From NCBI GenBank assembly GCA_012798185.1, contig JAAZNS010000297.1, positions 1-8,891 on the forward strand: DNA of 8,891 nt. The letters run 5' to 3'. Every line of letters starts with the position of its first letter. The stretch's first letter is position 1. Shown one piece after another: positions 1-6,438 of the stretch. A program made the translations under genes and the position numbers. Origin of the DNA: Chloroflexota bacterium (lineage in GTDB: Bacteria; Chloroflexota; Anaerolineae; Anaerolineales; UBA4823). The notes below the pieces were generated by a model. It ran no database searches, was not told the origin of the DNA, and was given only the letters and a program-made list of their open reading frames with translations.

Positions 1-906
1 AAGTTGGGCGCACTTTTCAATCTTGAGATGGCAGCGCGGCTCAAAACGGCAGCCCGGCGGCAGGTTAGTCAGACGCGGTGGTGTACCCGGGATGGAAGCC
101 AGCGTGTCACCAGGTCGGTTCAAATCTGGAAACGATGCCAGCAAGCGCTGGGTATAAGGATGTTTAGGACGGTTGTATATATCATCAGCTGAGCCATATT
201 CAGCAACTTTCCCACCATACATGACTACCACCGCATCGCATACCTCAGCCACCACACCCAGATCGTGAGTCACCAGCACAATAGCCAGCTTCAGGCGCTG
301 CTGGATTTCCTTGAGCAGCTCCAGGACCTGCGCCTGTACCATTACATCCAAAGCAGTGGTCGGCTCATCGGCAAATAACAGTGAGGGTTTACATGCCAGT
401 GCCATGGCAATCATCGCCCGCTGGCGCATGCCGCCCGAATATTGATGGGGGTATTGATTGCGGCGGGAATGCGGAATTCCGACCAAATCCAGCAGCTCAT
501 CTACCCGGGCATCAGCTTCTTCCGGTTCCATAAGATTATGCAGCAATATCGGCTCGCAAATCTGTTCGCCCACCTGCATAACTGGGTTAAGCGCGTTCAT
601 TGCGCCCTGGAAAATGATGGACATTTCCTTCCAGCGGTAACTGCGCATCTGCCGTTCCGATAAATTCAACAGGTTTTTGTTTTTATAGATAATGCTTCCA
701 TTGGTAATTCGGCCGCTGGAGGGCAGCAACCGCATTACCGACATGAGCGTGGTGGTTTTTCCGCAGCCCGATTCTCCTACCAGCCCAATGGTTTGCCCGG
801 GACACACATCGAAAGATACATCTTCCAGAGCATGCGCCACCTTACCATCCGGCGAAACAAAATCGGTGTTCAAATGACGAACGCTAAGAATAGGCTGATC
901 GCTCAT
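1..906 (-). CDS. Oligopeptide/dipeptide ABC transporter ATP-binding protein, OppD/DppD type (3' end cut by window)
   Basis: This is the ATPase subunit that powers the adjacent permeases from the cytoplasmic side. My translation from the ATG at 906 gives 302 codons with no stop before base 1, so the C-terminus lies outside the window. Visible motifs in order are Walker A GESGCGKT (residues 44-51), a Q-loop at Q100, an ABC signature YSGGMRQR (156-163), Walker B LLFADEP (176-182) and H-loop VTHD with H214. The C-terminal oligopeptide-transporter extension begins near HPYTQRLL (249-256) and contains the family cysteine cluster CRFEPRC...C (C286, C292, C299). The start is well supported: GGAGG lies 7 nt upstream (914-918), and the ATG overlaps the upstream permease stop as ATGA. 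A partner OppF/DppF ATPase would be expected past the left edge. Substrate cannot be read from the sequence; peptide is the family default. Confidence 0.95.
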   Translation of the reverse strand, partial: MSDQPILSVRHLNTDFVSPDGKVAHALEDVSFDVCPGQTIGLVGESGCGKTTTLMSVMRLLPSSGRITNGSIIYKNKNLLNLSERQMRSYRWKEMSIIFQGAMNALNPVMQVGEQICEPILLHNLMEPEEADARVDELLDLVGIPHSRRNQYPHQYSGGMRQRAMIAMALACKPSLLFADEPTTALDVMVQAQVLELLKEIQQRLKLAIVLVTHDLGVVAEVCDAVVVMYGGKVAEYGSADDIYNRPKHPYTQRLLASFPDLNRPGDTLASIPGTPPRLTNLPPGCRFEPRCHLKIEKCAQL

Positions 907-1886
907 AAGGCAGCCTCCGTTTCACTTTCAACTATAAGCTCAGTTGTTGAAAGGGAGACCATATGTTGTTCTCCCTCCAGGTGATGTCCTGTTAGGCGCG
1001 GGTTGAGCATTTCTTCCAGCACGTTGCCAAGCAGCACACACCCCAGGGTTACCCAAACAATGGCTAAGCCCGGCGGCAAATAAAACCACCATGCGCCGTT
1101 GGTGATGGCGCTGCGATCGAAAGCAAAATTGAGCATTGTGCCCCAGGAGGGCTGGGTTGGGTCACCCAATCCAAGAAACGCCAGCCCCGATTCGACCAGA
1201 ATGGCAGTGGAAAGGATCAAAACCGTGTTGGCAACGATCAGCGGCATAATCTGAGGCAGGATGTGTTTACGAATGATGTGGAAATGACCTGCGCCGATGG
1301 CGCGCGCCCTGGCTACAAACTGGCGTTCTTTAATGGTAAGCACCTGCGAGCGGATAAGGCGTGCAGTGCTGGTCCAGTACAACAAGCCAATGACAATAAC
1401 CAGGACAATCAGGGGGGAAATGTGCAAATCCATCTGGCGGAAGGTGGCTACCATCACCAGCATCAAGGGAAGATCGGGAATCACCAGCAGGATATCGGTA
1501 ATGCGCATCAGCAGATTATCCACACGCCCGCCAAAATAGCCGGCAATGATGCCAAAGAAGCTGCCGATGAACATGGCGATAAAACCCGCCAAAAAACCAA
1601 CCATCATCGATATGCGTGCCCCATATACCAATTGCGTCCATACATCCCTACCGGCATCATCAGTGCCCAGCGGACCATGGACCGAGGGCGGTGCAAAAGT
1701 CAAGCCTCGCCCATTCTCATCGCGGATTACATCCATCGGCCTATAGGGTGAAAGATAAGGAGCAAATACAGCCACCAGGATTGCGCTCACCACCAGGAAG
1801 GCACCAATGAGTCCCAAGCGGTTACGGCGGAAGCTCCGCCAGAAATCCGAGATATTACGTTTGAAGAGTATCCAGCGTTCGTTCAT
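903..1886 (-). CDS. ABC transporter permease, DppC/OppC type
   Basis: Inner-membrane permease, second of the heterodimeric pair that forms the import channel. I place the start at the ATG at 1886 (327 aa, MNERWILFKR...). It follows the DppB-type stop by one base. A longer reading from a TTG at 1913 would overlap the upstream gene by 26 bases. The family hallmarks are present: an N-terminal TM at about 25-45, the PLGTDDAGRDVW segment (72-83), several TM helices from about 92 to 170, and the EAA coupling loop around ARARAIGAG...LP (192-211). The conserved FLGLGDP-like segment (237-243) and the terminal NPRL (295-298) are also there. After NPRL there is an extra acidic tail of about 29 residues, more than I expect for the family. 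The ribosome-binding site is weak (AAAGCGAG), consistent with translational coupling. The stop overlaps the next gene's start by 4 nt. Confidence 0.95.
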   Translation of the reverse strand: MNERWILFKRNISDFWRSFRRNRLGLIGAFLVVSAILVAVFAPYLSPYRPMDVIRDENGRGLTFAPPSVHGPLGTDDAGRDVWTQLVYGARISMMVGFLAGFIAMFIGSFFGIIAGYFGGRVDNLLMRITDILLVIPDLPLMLVMVATFRQMDLHISPLIVLVIVIGLLYWTSTARLIRSQVLTIKERQFVARARAIGAGHFHIIRKHILPQIMPLIVANTVLILSTAILVESGLAFLGLGDPTQPSWGTMLNFAFDRSAITNGAWWFYLPPGLAIVWVTLGCVLLGNVLEEMLNPRLTGHHLEGEQHMVSLSTTELIVESETEAAL

Positions 1887-1887
1887 A

Positions 1888-2865
1888 TCAACTCGCTTTA
1901 ATGCGCGGATCAAGATAGGTGTATAACAGATCGGCGATCATATTGGCTATGATCACGCTCACTGCCAGCAGCAGGAAAGCTCCCTGCAGCAGGGGATAAT
2001 CTTGTTTGGTCAATGCGGTTTGAAAGAGTTTTCCGAGTCCGTCATAGGAAAAAACAGTTTCGATATAGATAGCGCCAGAAACTGTAAACCCCAAATTAAG
2101 TGCGATCAGGGTGACGATGGGCAACATGGCGTTCTTGAGGGCATGTTTACGCAATACCTGCCAGTGGCTCATTCCTTTGGCTTTTGCAGTCAGAATGTAA
2201 TCTTCGCTCAATACTTCCAGGATGGATGAACGCATGATCAGCATATATTCGCCCAAATAGAGGATGGTTAAAGTCAACGTTGGGAGGATCAAATGCTTGG
2301 CTAAATCGGGGATGACCGTATAAAGCGGCTTGCCTGTATTTGCCGGGCTGACAATCCCGCCGGTGGGTAATCCCAGCCAGCTGCTGCCGGCTGCCAGCAG
2401 AATAATACCCAGCCAAAAAGTAGGAATTGCCCAGGCGATGAGCGAAAACGTCAACGCGCCGACATCGATGGCGGTTTTACGTTTCCAGCCTGCAAGCAAA
2501 CCCAGCAGCACACCAAAAATAATTGCCAAGATCTGCCCCAATCCGATCAGTAATATGGTGTTGCCCAACTTGGAAAGCAATATTTCGCTAACCGGTCGGC
2601 GCAATGACCACGATACGCCCAAATTTCCCCGCGCCCACTGCCCCAAAGTATTAAAGAACTGGTCTGGGAAAACCGGCTTATCTAACCCAAATTGCTCGCG
2701 TAGCGCCTTTTGGGTTTCTGCAGATATTTTCACATTGCGCCCGATCACCGAACGTACCGGGTCGCCGGGTAAAACGCGGAACAAAAGGAAATTGATAATG
2801 ATGACTACAAAGATCGTCACCAGCGAGAGCCCAAATTTTCGTAAGAGATAATCGCGTCGGTTCAT
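1888..2865 (-). CDS. ABC transporter permease, DppB/OppB type
   Basis: Inner-membrane permease, first of the pair, 325 aa, which is normal for the family. An N-terminal TM (about 11-30) is followed by the FRVLPGDPV signature (29-37). A periplasmic segment follows, then TM helices from about 101 to 165, the EAA coupling loop (about 222-250, key residues AKAKG...LP), a VSGAIYIETVFSYDGLG segment (262-278), and the usual C-terminal LDPRI (319-322). The ATG at 2865 has only a poor Shine-Dalgarno (AAAGG about 18 nt upstream), so start confidence is lower than gene confidence. It is the first gene after a 338-nt gap behind the substrate-binding protein, and the next permease follows after one base. 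It could be expressed by read-through from the binding-protein gene or from its own promoter; I see no strong promoter. Confidence 0.95.
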   Translation of the reverse strand: MNRRDYLLRKFGLSLVTIFVVIIINFLLFRVLPGDPVRSVIGRNVKISAETQKALREQFGLDKPVFPDQFFNTLGQWARGNLGVSWSLRRPVSEILLSKLGNTILLIGLGQILAIIFGVLLGLLAGWKRKTAIDVGALTFSLIAWAIPTFWLGIILLAAGSSWLGLPTGGIVSPANTGKPLYTVIPDLAKHLILPTLTLTILYLGEYMLIMRSSILEVLSEDYILTAKAKGMSHWQVLRKHALKNAMLPIVTLIALNLGFTVSGAIYIETVFSYDGLGKLFQTALTKQDYPLLQGAFLLLAVSVIIANMIADLLYTYLDPRIKAS

Positions 2866-2899
2866 ACTCTAAGTACTTTTGACCTTTCTAACCTTCTCA

Positions 2900-2915
2900 T
2901 GCCAATGCATAGGCA
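2900..2915. promoter_or_regulatory. 16-bp imperfect dyad upstream of the DppB-type gene, possible operator
   Basis: TGCCAATGCATAGGCA matches its own reverse complement except for one symmetric mismatched pair (A/A). It sits 35-50 nt before the permease ATG on the minus strand. Position and symmetry fit a repressor or activator site. A 16-bp near-dyad can also occur by chance, and no -10/-35 pair of good quality was found around it. Confidence 0.25.
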
Positions 2916-3127
2916 GATCAAACGCCGGAGGATTATCTATCCCCAGGTTCTATAGAATACAGGAGTATGGTGGGATAAGTATATTTCAGATTGCCACTAC
3001 TCTGCCCGAGTGGTTGAATTCTGGAATGTGAGGTGTTTATCGGTGCAGTGCAGTGGCAAACAGCTCACATTCGAGCTTTTCAACCATAACCTGAGCAGTA
3101 CCATAAGATCATTATTCTTAAACTTTT

Positions 3128-3184
3128 CCCCAATTCCTTTTTCCATTCCCCTCTCCACAAGTGAAGAAGGGAATGGGTTTGGGG
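3128..3184. repeat. GC-rich imperfect palindrome downstream of the substrate-binding protein gene (REP-like copy 1)
   Basis: Inner stem CCATTCCC (3143-3150) pairs with GGGAATGG (3169-3176). Further TCT/AGA and CAC/GTG pairs lead to an AA loop at 3159-3160. An outer CCCCAA (3128-3133) pairs with TTGGGG (3179-3184). It lies 20 nt after the binding-protein stop on the minus strand. No T-run follows on the minus strand, so it is not a classical intrinsic terminator; it may protect mRNA 3' ends. It resembles the element at 8320-8366 in the segment ...CAAG...GGG...TTGGGGT. Confidence 0.6.
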
Positions 3185-3203
3185 TAATAAGAGGCAGATA
3201 AAT

Positions 3204-4892
3204 TTATTTCACCGGTTCGACATTGATAAGCGAAAGCCCAATTTCTATGCCAAGCGGTGAAGGGACGAATCCTTTGAAGCGGTCTGAACGATAAGCTTGC
3301 AGCAGTTTCTCATAATACAGAACGATGTAAGGCCGGTCGTTGAAGACCATTTCCTGCATTTTCCAGACGATCTGCTGCCGTTCTTTTTCATCCACAGCCA
3401 GCTGCTGATCCAAATAGAGCTGGTCGTATTCAGGGTTATGATAACCGCTGTCGCTCCAGCCGCCTTCTACAAATTGGCCGGTGGTCATCACACTCAAAAT
3501 GAAATCCGGATCGGGATCTGGACCCCAACCCCATAGCACCAAGTCGTAATCGCCCGTGGGAGTCGTGGCAGCCACCAAGGCATCTGGGTCAACCGCTTCG
3601 GGGTTGGCTTTCATGCCTGCCTGGCTGAACCAATCGGCAATCATATCCGCCATGCGCGGGTAAACCGTGTTGTCGGATGGGAATTGCAAGCGAAATTCCA
3701 GCCGCAGGTCATCTTTGGTGCGCACGCCGTCTGAACCTTTCACATAGCCAGCTTCTTCCAGAATACGGTTGGCTTCTTCGATGTTGAATTCTACATCCTT
3801 GATATTCGGATTCTGCCAGAATCCGCCGCCAAGGGTAGGTGGGACAATCGTCGTCCCTGGTGTTGCCAATCCCTGCAGGACAATATCCACGATATCCTGT
3901 TTGTTAATCGCAGATGCAATCGCCAATCGGACGGCAGGATCTGCCAAAGCAGGGTTTGCGGTTGGGGCAGGGTCATTGTTTGGATCGACAGAGTTGATAA
4001 TCAATTCATTGAAATAGCGTCCATCCATAGCCAGGGTAGTCACATTTTCAAATCCCTGGACTGTTGCATAAGCACTAGCGGGCAGCTCATTCACCAAATC
4101 AATATCGCCTACTTTAAGCGCCTGGATCATGGCGTCGGCGTTATCAAATGTTTGGAAAATCATTTGATCGATTTTTGGCGCACCGTCGAAGTAATCTTTA
4201 TTGGCATCTAAAATTAAAACACCCGTATCCTTATCGAAAGTATTCATCTTGAACATACCGGTACCAATGGCTTCGAAATTGGTAAAGTTCTGCAGGTCTT
4301 CGGGTGTGGTGAAACCTTCGAAATCGGGAGGGTAAACTGCATACAGGAATGACAAACGGTATTCCATATTGGCAATGGGCTTTTCGGTTACGATTACGAC
4401 GGTCTTGTCATCGGGCGCAGTCACTTCTTTGAACCCGCTAACATAACCCGACATTGCTGCCCATCCATCTGGATCAGCCATAACGGCGTTAATCGCCCAA
4501 GCTATTTGATCGGCTTTAAAATCTTCACCATTATGCCATTTTATGCCATCCTTGAGGGTGAAAGTCCAGGTCAATCCATCCTCCGAGACGGACCATTCTT
4601 TTGCCAAGCCGCCGACATATTCTCCGGTTGGCGATTCCGATGTCAACGGCGAGTAAATAAGATCGAAGATGGTATAGGATTCGGTAAGAAAAGCATAAGC
4701 CGGATTGAGAGTATCGGGTTTACCCTGCCAGCCCATGTGCAGGATGGCTTTACCAGCAGTCGCTTCAGCGGGTACTTCTGCAGGTGCTTCTTCGGTTACT
4801 GCTTCAGCCGGCGGTTGGGCGGCGTCCCCGCACGCCGGGAGCAGCAACGCAAGGATAAGGAAAATACTAAGGGCAATAATTTTGTTTCGCAT
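3204..4892 (-). CDS. Extracellular solute-binding lipoprotein, family 5 (peptide/nickel/oligosaccharide ABC importer)
   Basis: Binds substrate outside the cytoplasmic membrane and delivers it to the permease pair encoded downstream. The 562-aa length is normal for SBP_bac_5. The first 20 residues form a lipoprotein signal with lipobox LPAC and lipidation Cys21. A Pro/Ala/Glu-rich linker (about 27-45) follows as a membrane tether. The mature domain opens with HMGWQGKPDTLNPAY (52-66). The family hallmark lies at about 94-134 (GGLAKEW..., then DGIKWHNGEDFKADQ), which is diagnostic for this family. The start is secure: AAGGAGGT lies 4 nt from the ATG at 4892. Substrate specificity within family 5 (peptides, nickel, sugars) cannot be told from the sequence. 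It is followed by a hairpin and then the permease genes on the same strand. Confidence 0.95.
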   Translation of the reverse strand: MRNKIIALSIFLILALLLPACGDAAQPPAEAVTEEAPAEVPAEATAGKAILHMGWQGKPDTLNPAYAFLTESYTIFDLIYSPLTSESPTGEYVGGLAKEWSVSEDGLTWTFTLKDGIKWHNGEDFKADQIAWAINAVMADPDGWAAMSGYVSGFKEVTAPDDKTVVIVTEKPIANMEYRLSFLYAVYPPDFEGFTTPEDLQNFTNFEAIGTGMFKMNTFDKDTGVLILDANKDYFDGAPKIDQMIFQTFDNADAMIQALKVGDIDLVNELPASAYATVQGFENVTTLAMDGRYFNELIINSVDPNNDPAPTANPALADPAVRLAIASAINKQDIVDIVLQGLATPGTTIVPPTLGGGFWQNPNIKDVEFNIEEANRILEEAGYVKGSDGVRTKDDLRLEFRLQFPSDNTVYPRMADMIADWFSQAGMKANPEAVDPDALVAATTPTGDYDLVLWGWGPDPDPDFILSVMTTGQFVEGGWSDSGYHNPEYDQLYLDQQLAVDEKERQQIVWKMQEMVFNDRPYIVLYYEKLLQAYRSDRFKGFVPSPLGIEIGLSLINVEPVK

Positions 4893-4896
4893 CAGG

Positions 4897-4904
4897 ACCT
4901 CCTT
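4897..4904 (-). promoter_or_regulatory. Strong Shine-Dalgarno of the substrate-binding protein gene
   Basis: AAGGAGGT, a near-perfect anti-16S match, ends 4 nt before the ATG at 4892. It fixes that start and predicts high translation, as expected for a binding protein. Confidence 0.85.
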
Positions 4905-4910
4905 AGATTT

Positions 4911-4958
4911 TTATAATAGCCCTCTCAATACACAAAACGCCATGGCATAACCTGTCAT
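4911..4958 (-). other. Possible 15-codon leader ORF (MTGYAMAFCVLRGLL) upstream of the substrate-binding protein gene
   Basis: ATG at 4958 is preceded by AAGGAG with 5-nt spacing (4964-4969), a better ribosome site than chance would usually give. The ORF ends in TAA at 4911-4913, just before the Shine-Dalgarno of the binding-protein gene. Its start codon lies in the 5' arm of a hairpin. It could be a regulatory leader or simply a decayed start. Nothing in the peptide (no run of one codon) points to a known attenuation type. Confidence 0.25.
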
Positions 4959-4962
4959 GGCG
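4938..4962 (-). promoter_or_regulatory. Hairpin in the 5' leader of the substrate-binding protein gene (possible attenuator)
   Basis: On the minus strand CGCCATG (4962-4956) pairs with CATGGCG (4944-4938) across an 11-nt loop, followed by TTTTGTGT. An alternative smaller fold CATGAC/GTTATG shares the same bases. A 7-bp stem with only four Ts is a weak terminator, so attenuation is only a possibility. The 5' arm contains the start codon of the 15-codon ORF. Confidence 0.35.
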
Positions 4963-5034
4963 TCTCCTTCACAGCCAGGGAATTGGACTTGCTGCAAGAA
5001 AATCAACAAAAAAAATCGCTTCAAATCTAACACC

Positions 5035-5063
5035 TTTATATAAATTTTACAGTATATTTCGAA
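5035..5063 (-). promoter_or_regulatory. Candidate sigma70-type promoter for the substrate-binding protein gene
   Basis: On the minus strand, TTCGAA (5063-5058) and TATAAA (5040-5035) are separated by 17 nt. The -10 matches the consensus at 5 of 6 positions, the -35 at only 3 of 6. It would give a leader of about 135 nt including the hairpin and small ORF. The DNA is so AT-rich that other -10-like sites exist. Confidence 0.3.
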
Positions 5064-5231
5064 TAACGAAAAGCCTAAATGGTCAGTGAATATAAGATTT
5101 ACTAATTGTTTAATAAAAAAACAAATAATTGACTGGGGCATTTGATGCAAAGATTAAAAGCAATGATTTTCAATTTTCCACCCAGCGTTTATAAATGGTG
5201 AGAAGATATTTTTCCCTAATGAATTTTTTTT

Positions 5232-5272
5232 AAAAAATACCCCTTCCCTCGCTAAATGAGCAAGAGAAGGGG
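5232..5272 (-). terminator. Intrinsic terminator after the VWA gene (also REP-like copy 2)
   Basis: On the minus strand a 14-bp stem, CCCCTTCTCTTGCT pairing with AGCGAGGGAAGGGG (two G-T wobbles), closes a 5-nt loop and is followed at once by TATTTTTT. Stem arms are 5259-5272 and 5240-5253. It lies 20 nt after the VWA stop codon, marking the end of the Ubl-JAB-FHA-VWA operon. The + strand arm shares 13 of 14 bases with 8320-8333, so it appears to belong to the same palindrome family as the element after the E2 gene. Confidence 0.85.
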
Positions 5273-5292
5273 ATACGAGGTAGAGAGACAGC

Positions 5293-6435
5293 TCACTCTT
5301 TCAATTTCACTCTCTTGCTACTTACCTCTTTATGCAGCTTCACCCGGTTTTCAGGCTCGGCTTTACCCCCTGCCATAAACTTGCCCACGATTGTGGGCAG
5401 GAGCAGCAAGATAAATAAAATACCCAGCACGCCAAAGAACACTCCCCAGGAAGCGGGCTGCGATACCTCTGGCACCAAGCCTCCAGGATTATAAGTGGAG
5501 CTCTCAGCGACAGCGCTGCCCGCCTTCCCCATTTTTAACGAGACGTCCAAAGCGCGGTTCACGCCGTCCCTCAGCGTGGAAGGAGAAGTGTAGGTGATGG
5601 CATATTCACTTTGCAGAGCTCTGCCATAGCGCTGATACAACTGGGTGAGCGATGCGGAATCGCTGGCGTATCCGTAAACGCCGCCGGCAGTCTGTGCCAG
5701 GGCGCTCAGGGCATCTTCGTCCAGCCCGCTCAATACACCGCCGGATGGATGCGCTGGATCGCCTAGACCGATGGTAGAAATGGATAAGCCAGCTGGTCCA
5801 ATGCGGGCGATCACCTGGGCAGCATCTGCCTGGCTACGGTTATCCAATCCATCGGTGAGCACAATTATGGCTTTACGCCCCTCGATTGCTTCCAACTCAT
5901 CGATGGCTTGCATCAAAGCATCGTACATTGCTGTATCATCTTTGGCTTTTAATTTTTTGATAGCGCCAAGCAGCTGAGTACTGTCATCAGTTATCGACTG
6001 CACCAGCTTGATCCTGGTGTTGAAAGTCATCAAACCTGCGCGGTCACTGGGACGCATCTGGCGCACATAGGCGCGGGCAGCATCTTTGGCAGCTTCCAGT
6101 TTATCGTTGGCATTCATGCTGCCCGAGACATCCATTACCAGCATCGTGGTGAGCGGATTTTCTTTCTCGCCCACGCCGGTGATACTTTCAGGGGTCATTT
6201 CGACGCCGTTCTCGCTGAGACTGATGCGAGAAGGCTCAACTTCTGCCGGATCACCCCCGCTATCGGTGACCGAGACATACACGGTAACCCGAGGAAACTG
6301 GGAAGTATCCACCTGGGTGATACGAACTACCAGGTCACTTTCAGCCCGGGCAGGATAAACTGCCCACGCCAGGCTGGTCAGCAGCATCAAGCAAAATACC
6401 ATCACACGGATAAATTTATAGATGTGAGTAGGCAT
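5293..6435 (-). CDS. Exported, membrane-anchored von Willebrand factor A domain protein
   Basis: A 380-aa protein with a Sec signal peptide (hydrophobic 8-27, likely cleavage after ARA at 29-31). A beta-rich, probably Ig-like segment (about 33-85) follows, then a VWA domain (about 95-280). A TM helix (about 330-352) and a short basic cytoplasmic tail end the protein. The metal-ion adhesion site is complete: DVSGS with D102, S104 and S106, then T168 in DDTAMYD and D195 in LTDG. It should therefore bind Mg2+ and a protein ligand, with the VWA domain outside the membrane. It starts 3 nt after the FHA gene stop, with AGAGGTG as ribosome site 5 nt away, and is the last gene before the terminator. 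The ligand is unknown. Pairing with an FHA membrane protein suggests an envelope scaffold or sensor, which is inference. Confidence 0.92.
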   Translation of the reverse strand: MPTHIYKFIRVMVFCLMLLTSLAWAVYPARAESDLVVRITQVDTSQFPRVTVYVSVTDSGGDPAEVEPSRISLSENGVEMTPESITGVGEKENPLTTMLVMDVSGSMNANDKLEAAKDAARAYVRQMRPSDRAGLMTFNTRIKLVQSITDDSTQLLGAIKKLKAKDDTAMYDALMQAIDELEAIEGRKAIIVLTDGLDNRSQADAAQVIARIGPAGLSISTIGLGDPAHPSGGVLSGLDEDALSALAQTAGGVYGYASDSASLTQLYQRYGRALQSEYAITYTSPSTLRDGVNRALDVSLKMGKAGSAVAESSTYNPGGLVPEVSQPASWGVFFGVLGILFILLLLPTIVGKFMAGGKAEPENRVKLHKEVSSKRVKLKE

Positions 6436-6438
6436 TTT

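Larger units (their letters stand above)
2866..3203. other. 338-nt intergenic region between substrate-binding protein and permease genes
   Basis: No convincing gene on either strand. It holds a GC-rich imperfect hairpin at 3128-3184 (listed separately), a perfect 10-bp palindrome TTCTATAGAA at 2948-2957, and a 16-bp near-palindrome TGCCAATGCATAGGCA at 2900-2915 that ends 35 nt upstream of the DppB-type start. The last could be an operator, but there is no regulator gene nearby to support that. The gap between binding protein and permeases may let the binding protein be made in excess, as is common for such importers. Confidence 0.6.
4893..5292. other. 400-nt AT-rich intergenic region between the importer and ubiquitin-like operons
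   Basis: Contains, reading on the minus strand, the terminator of the upstream operon (5232-5272), AT-rich DNA with many A and T runs, a candidate promoter (5035-5063), and the leader hairpin and small ORF (4911-4962). A 79-codon open frame across 4911-5150 has no ribosome site and low-complexity AT-driven composition. I do not consider it a gene. Confidence 0.6.

Noticed and set aside
1263..1751. 162-codon plus-strand ORF opposite the DppC-type gene
   Set aside because: Antisense shadow of a clear permease gene; composition shows no domain and no ribosome site is evident.
1886..1913. Longer DppC-type start at a TTG (1913)
   Set aside because: It overlaps the upstream permease gene by 26 bases and adds nine residues absent from the usual family N-terminus. 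The ATG at 1886 directly follows the upstream stop.
2330..2851. 173-codon plus-strand ORF opposite the DppB-type gene
   Set aside because: Antisense shadow of a well-conserved permease with low-complexity, unstructured translation.
3001..3080. tRNA-like stretch (GCCCGAGTGGTTGAATT, later CATTCGAGC)
   Set aside because: The D-arm and T-loop resemblance is superficial. I find no matching acceptor stem, anticodon stem or correct spacing.
4911..5150. 79-codon minus-strand ORF in the AT-rich gap
   Set aside because: No ribosome-binding site at its start, AT-driven Ile/Phe/Lys-rich composition, and no recognisable domain. Only its last 15 codons have a plausible independent start.
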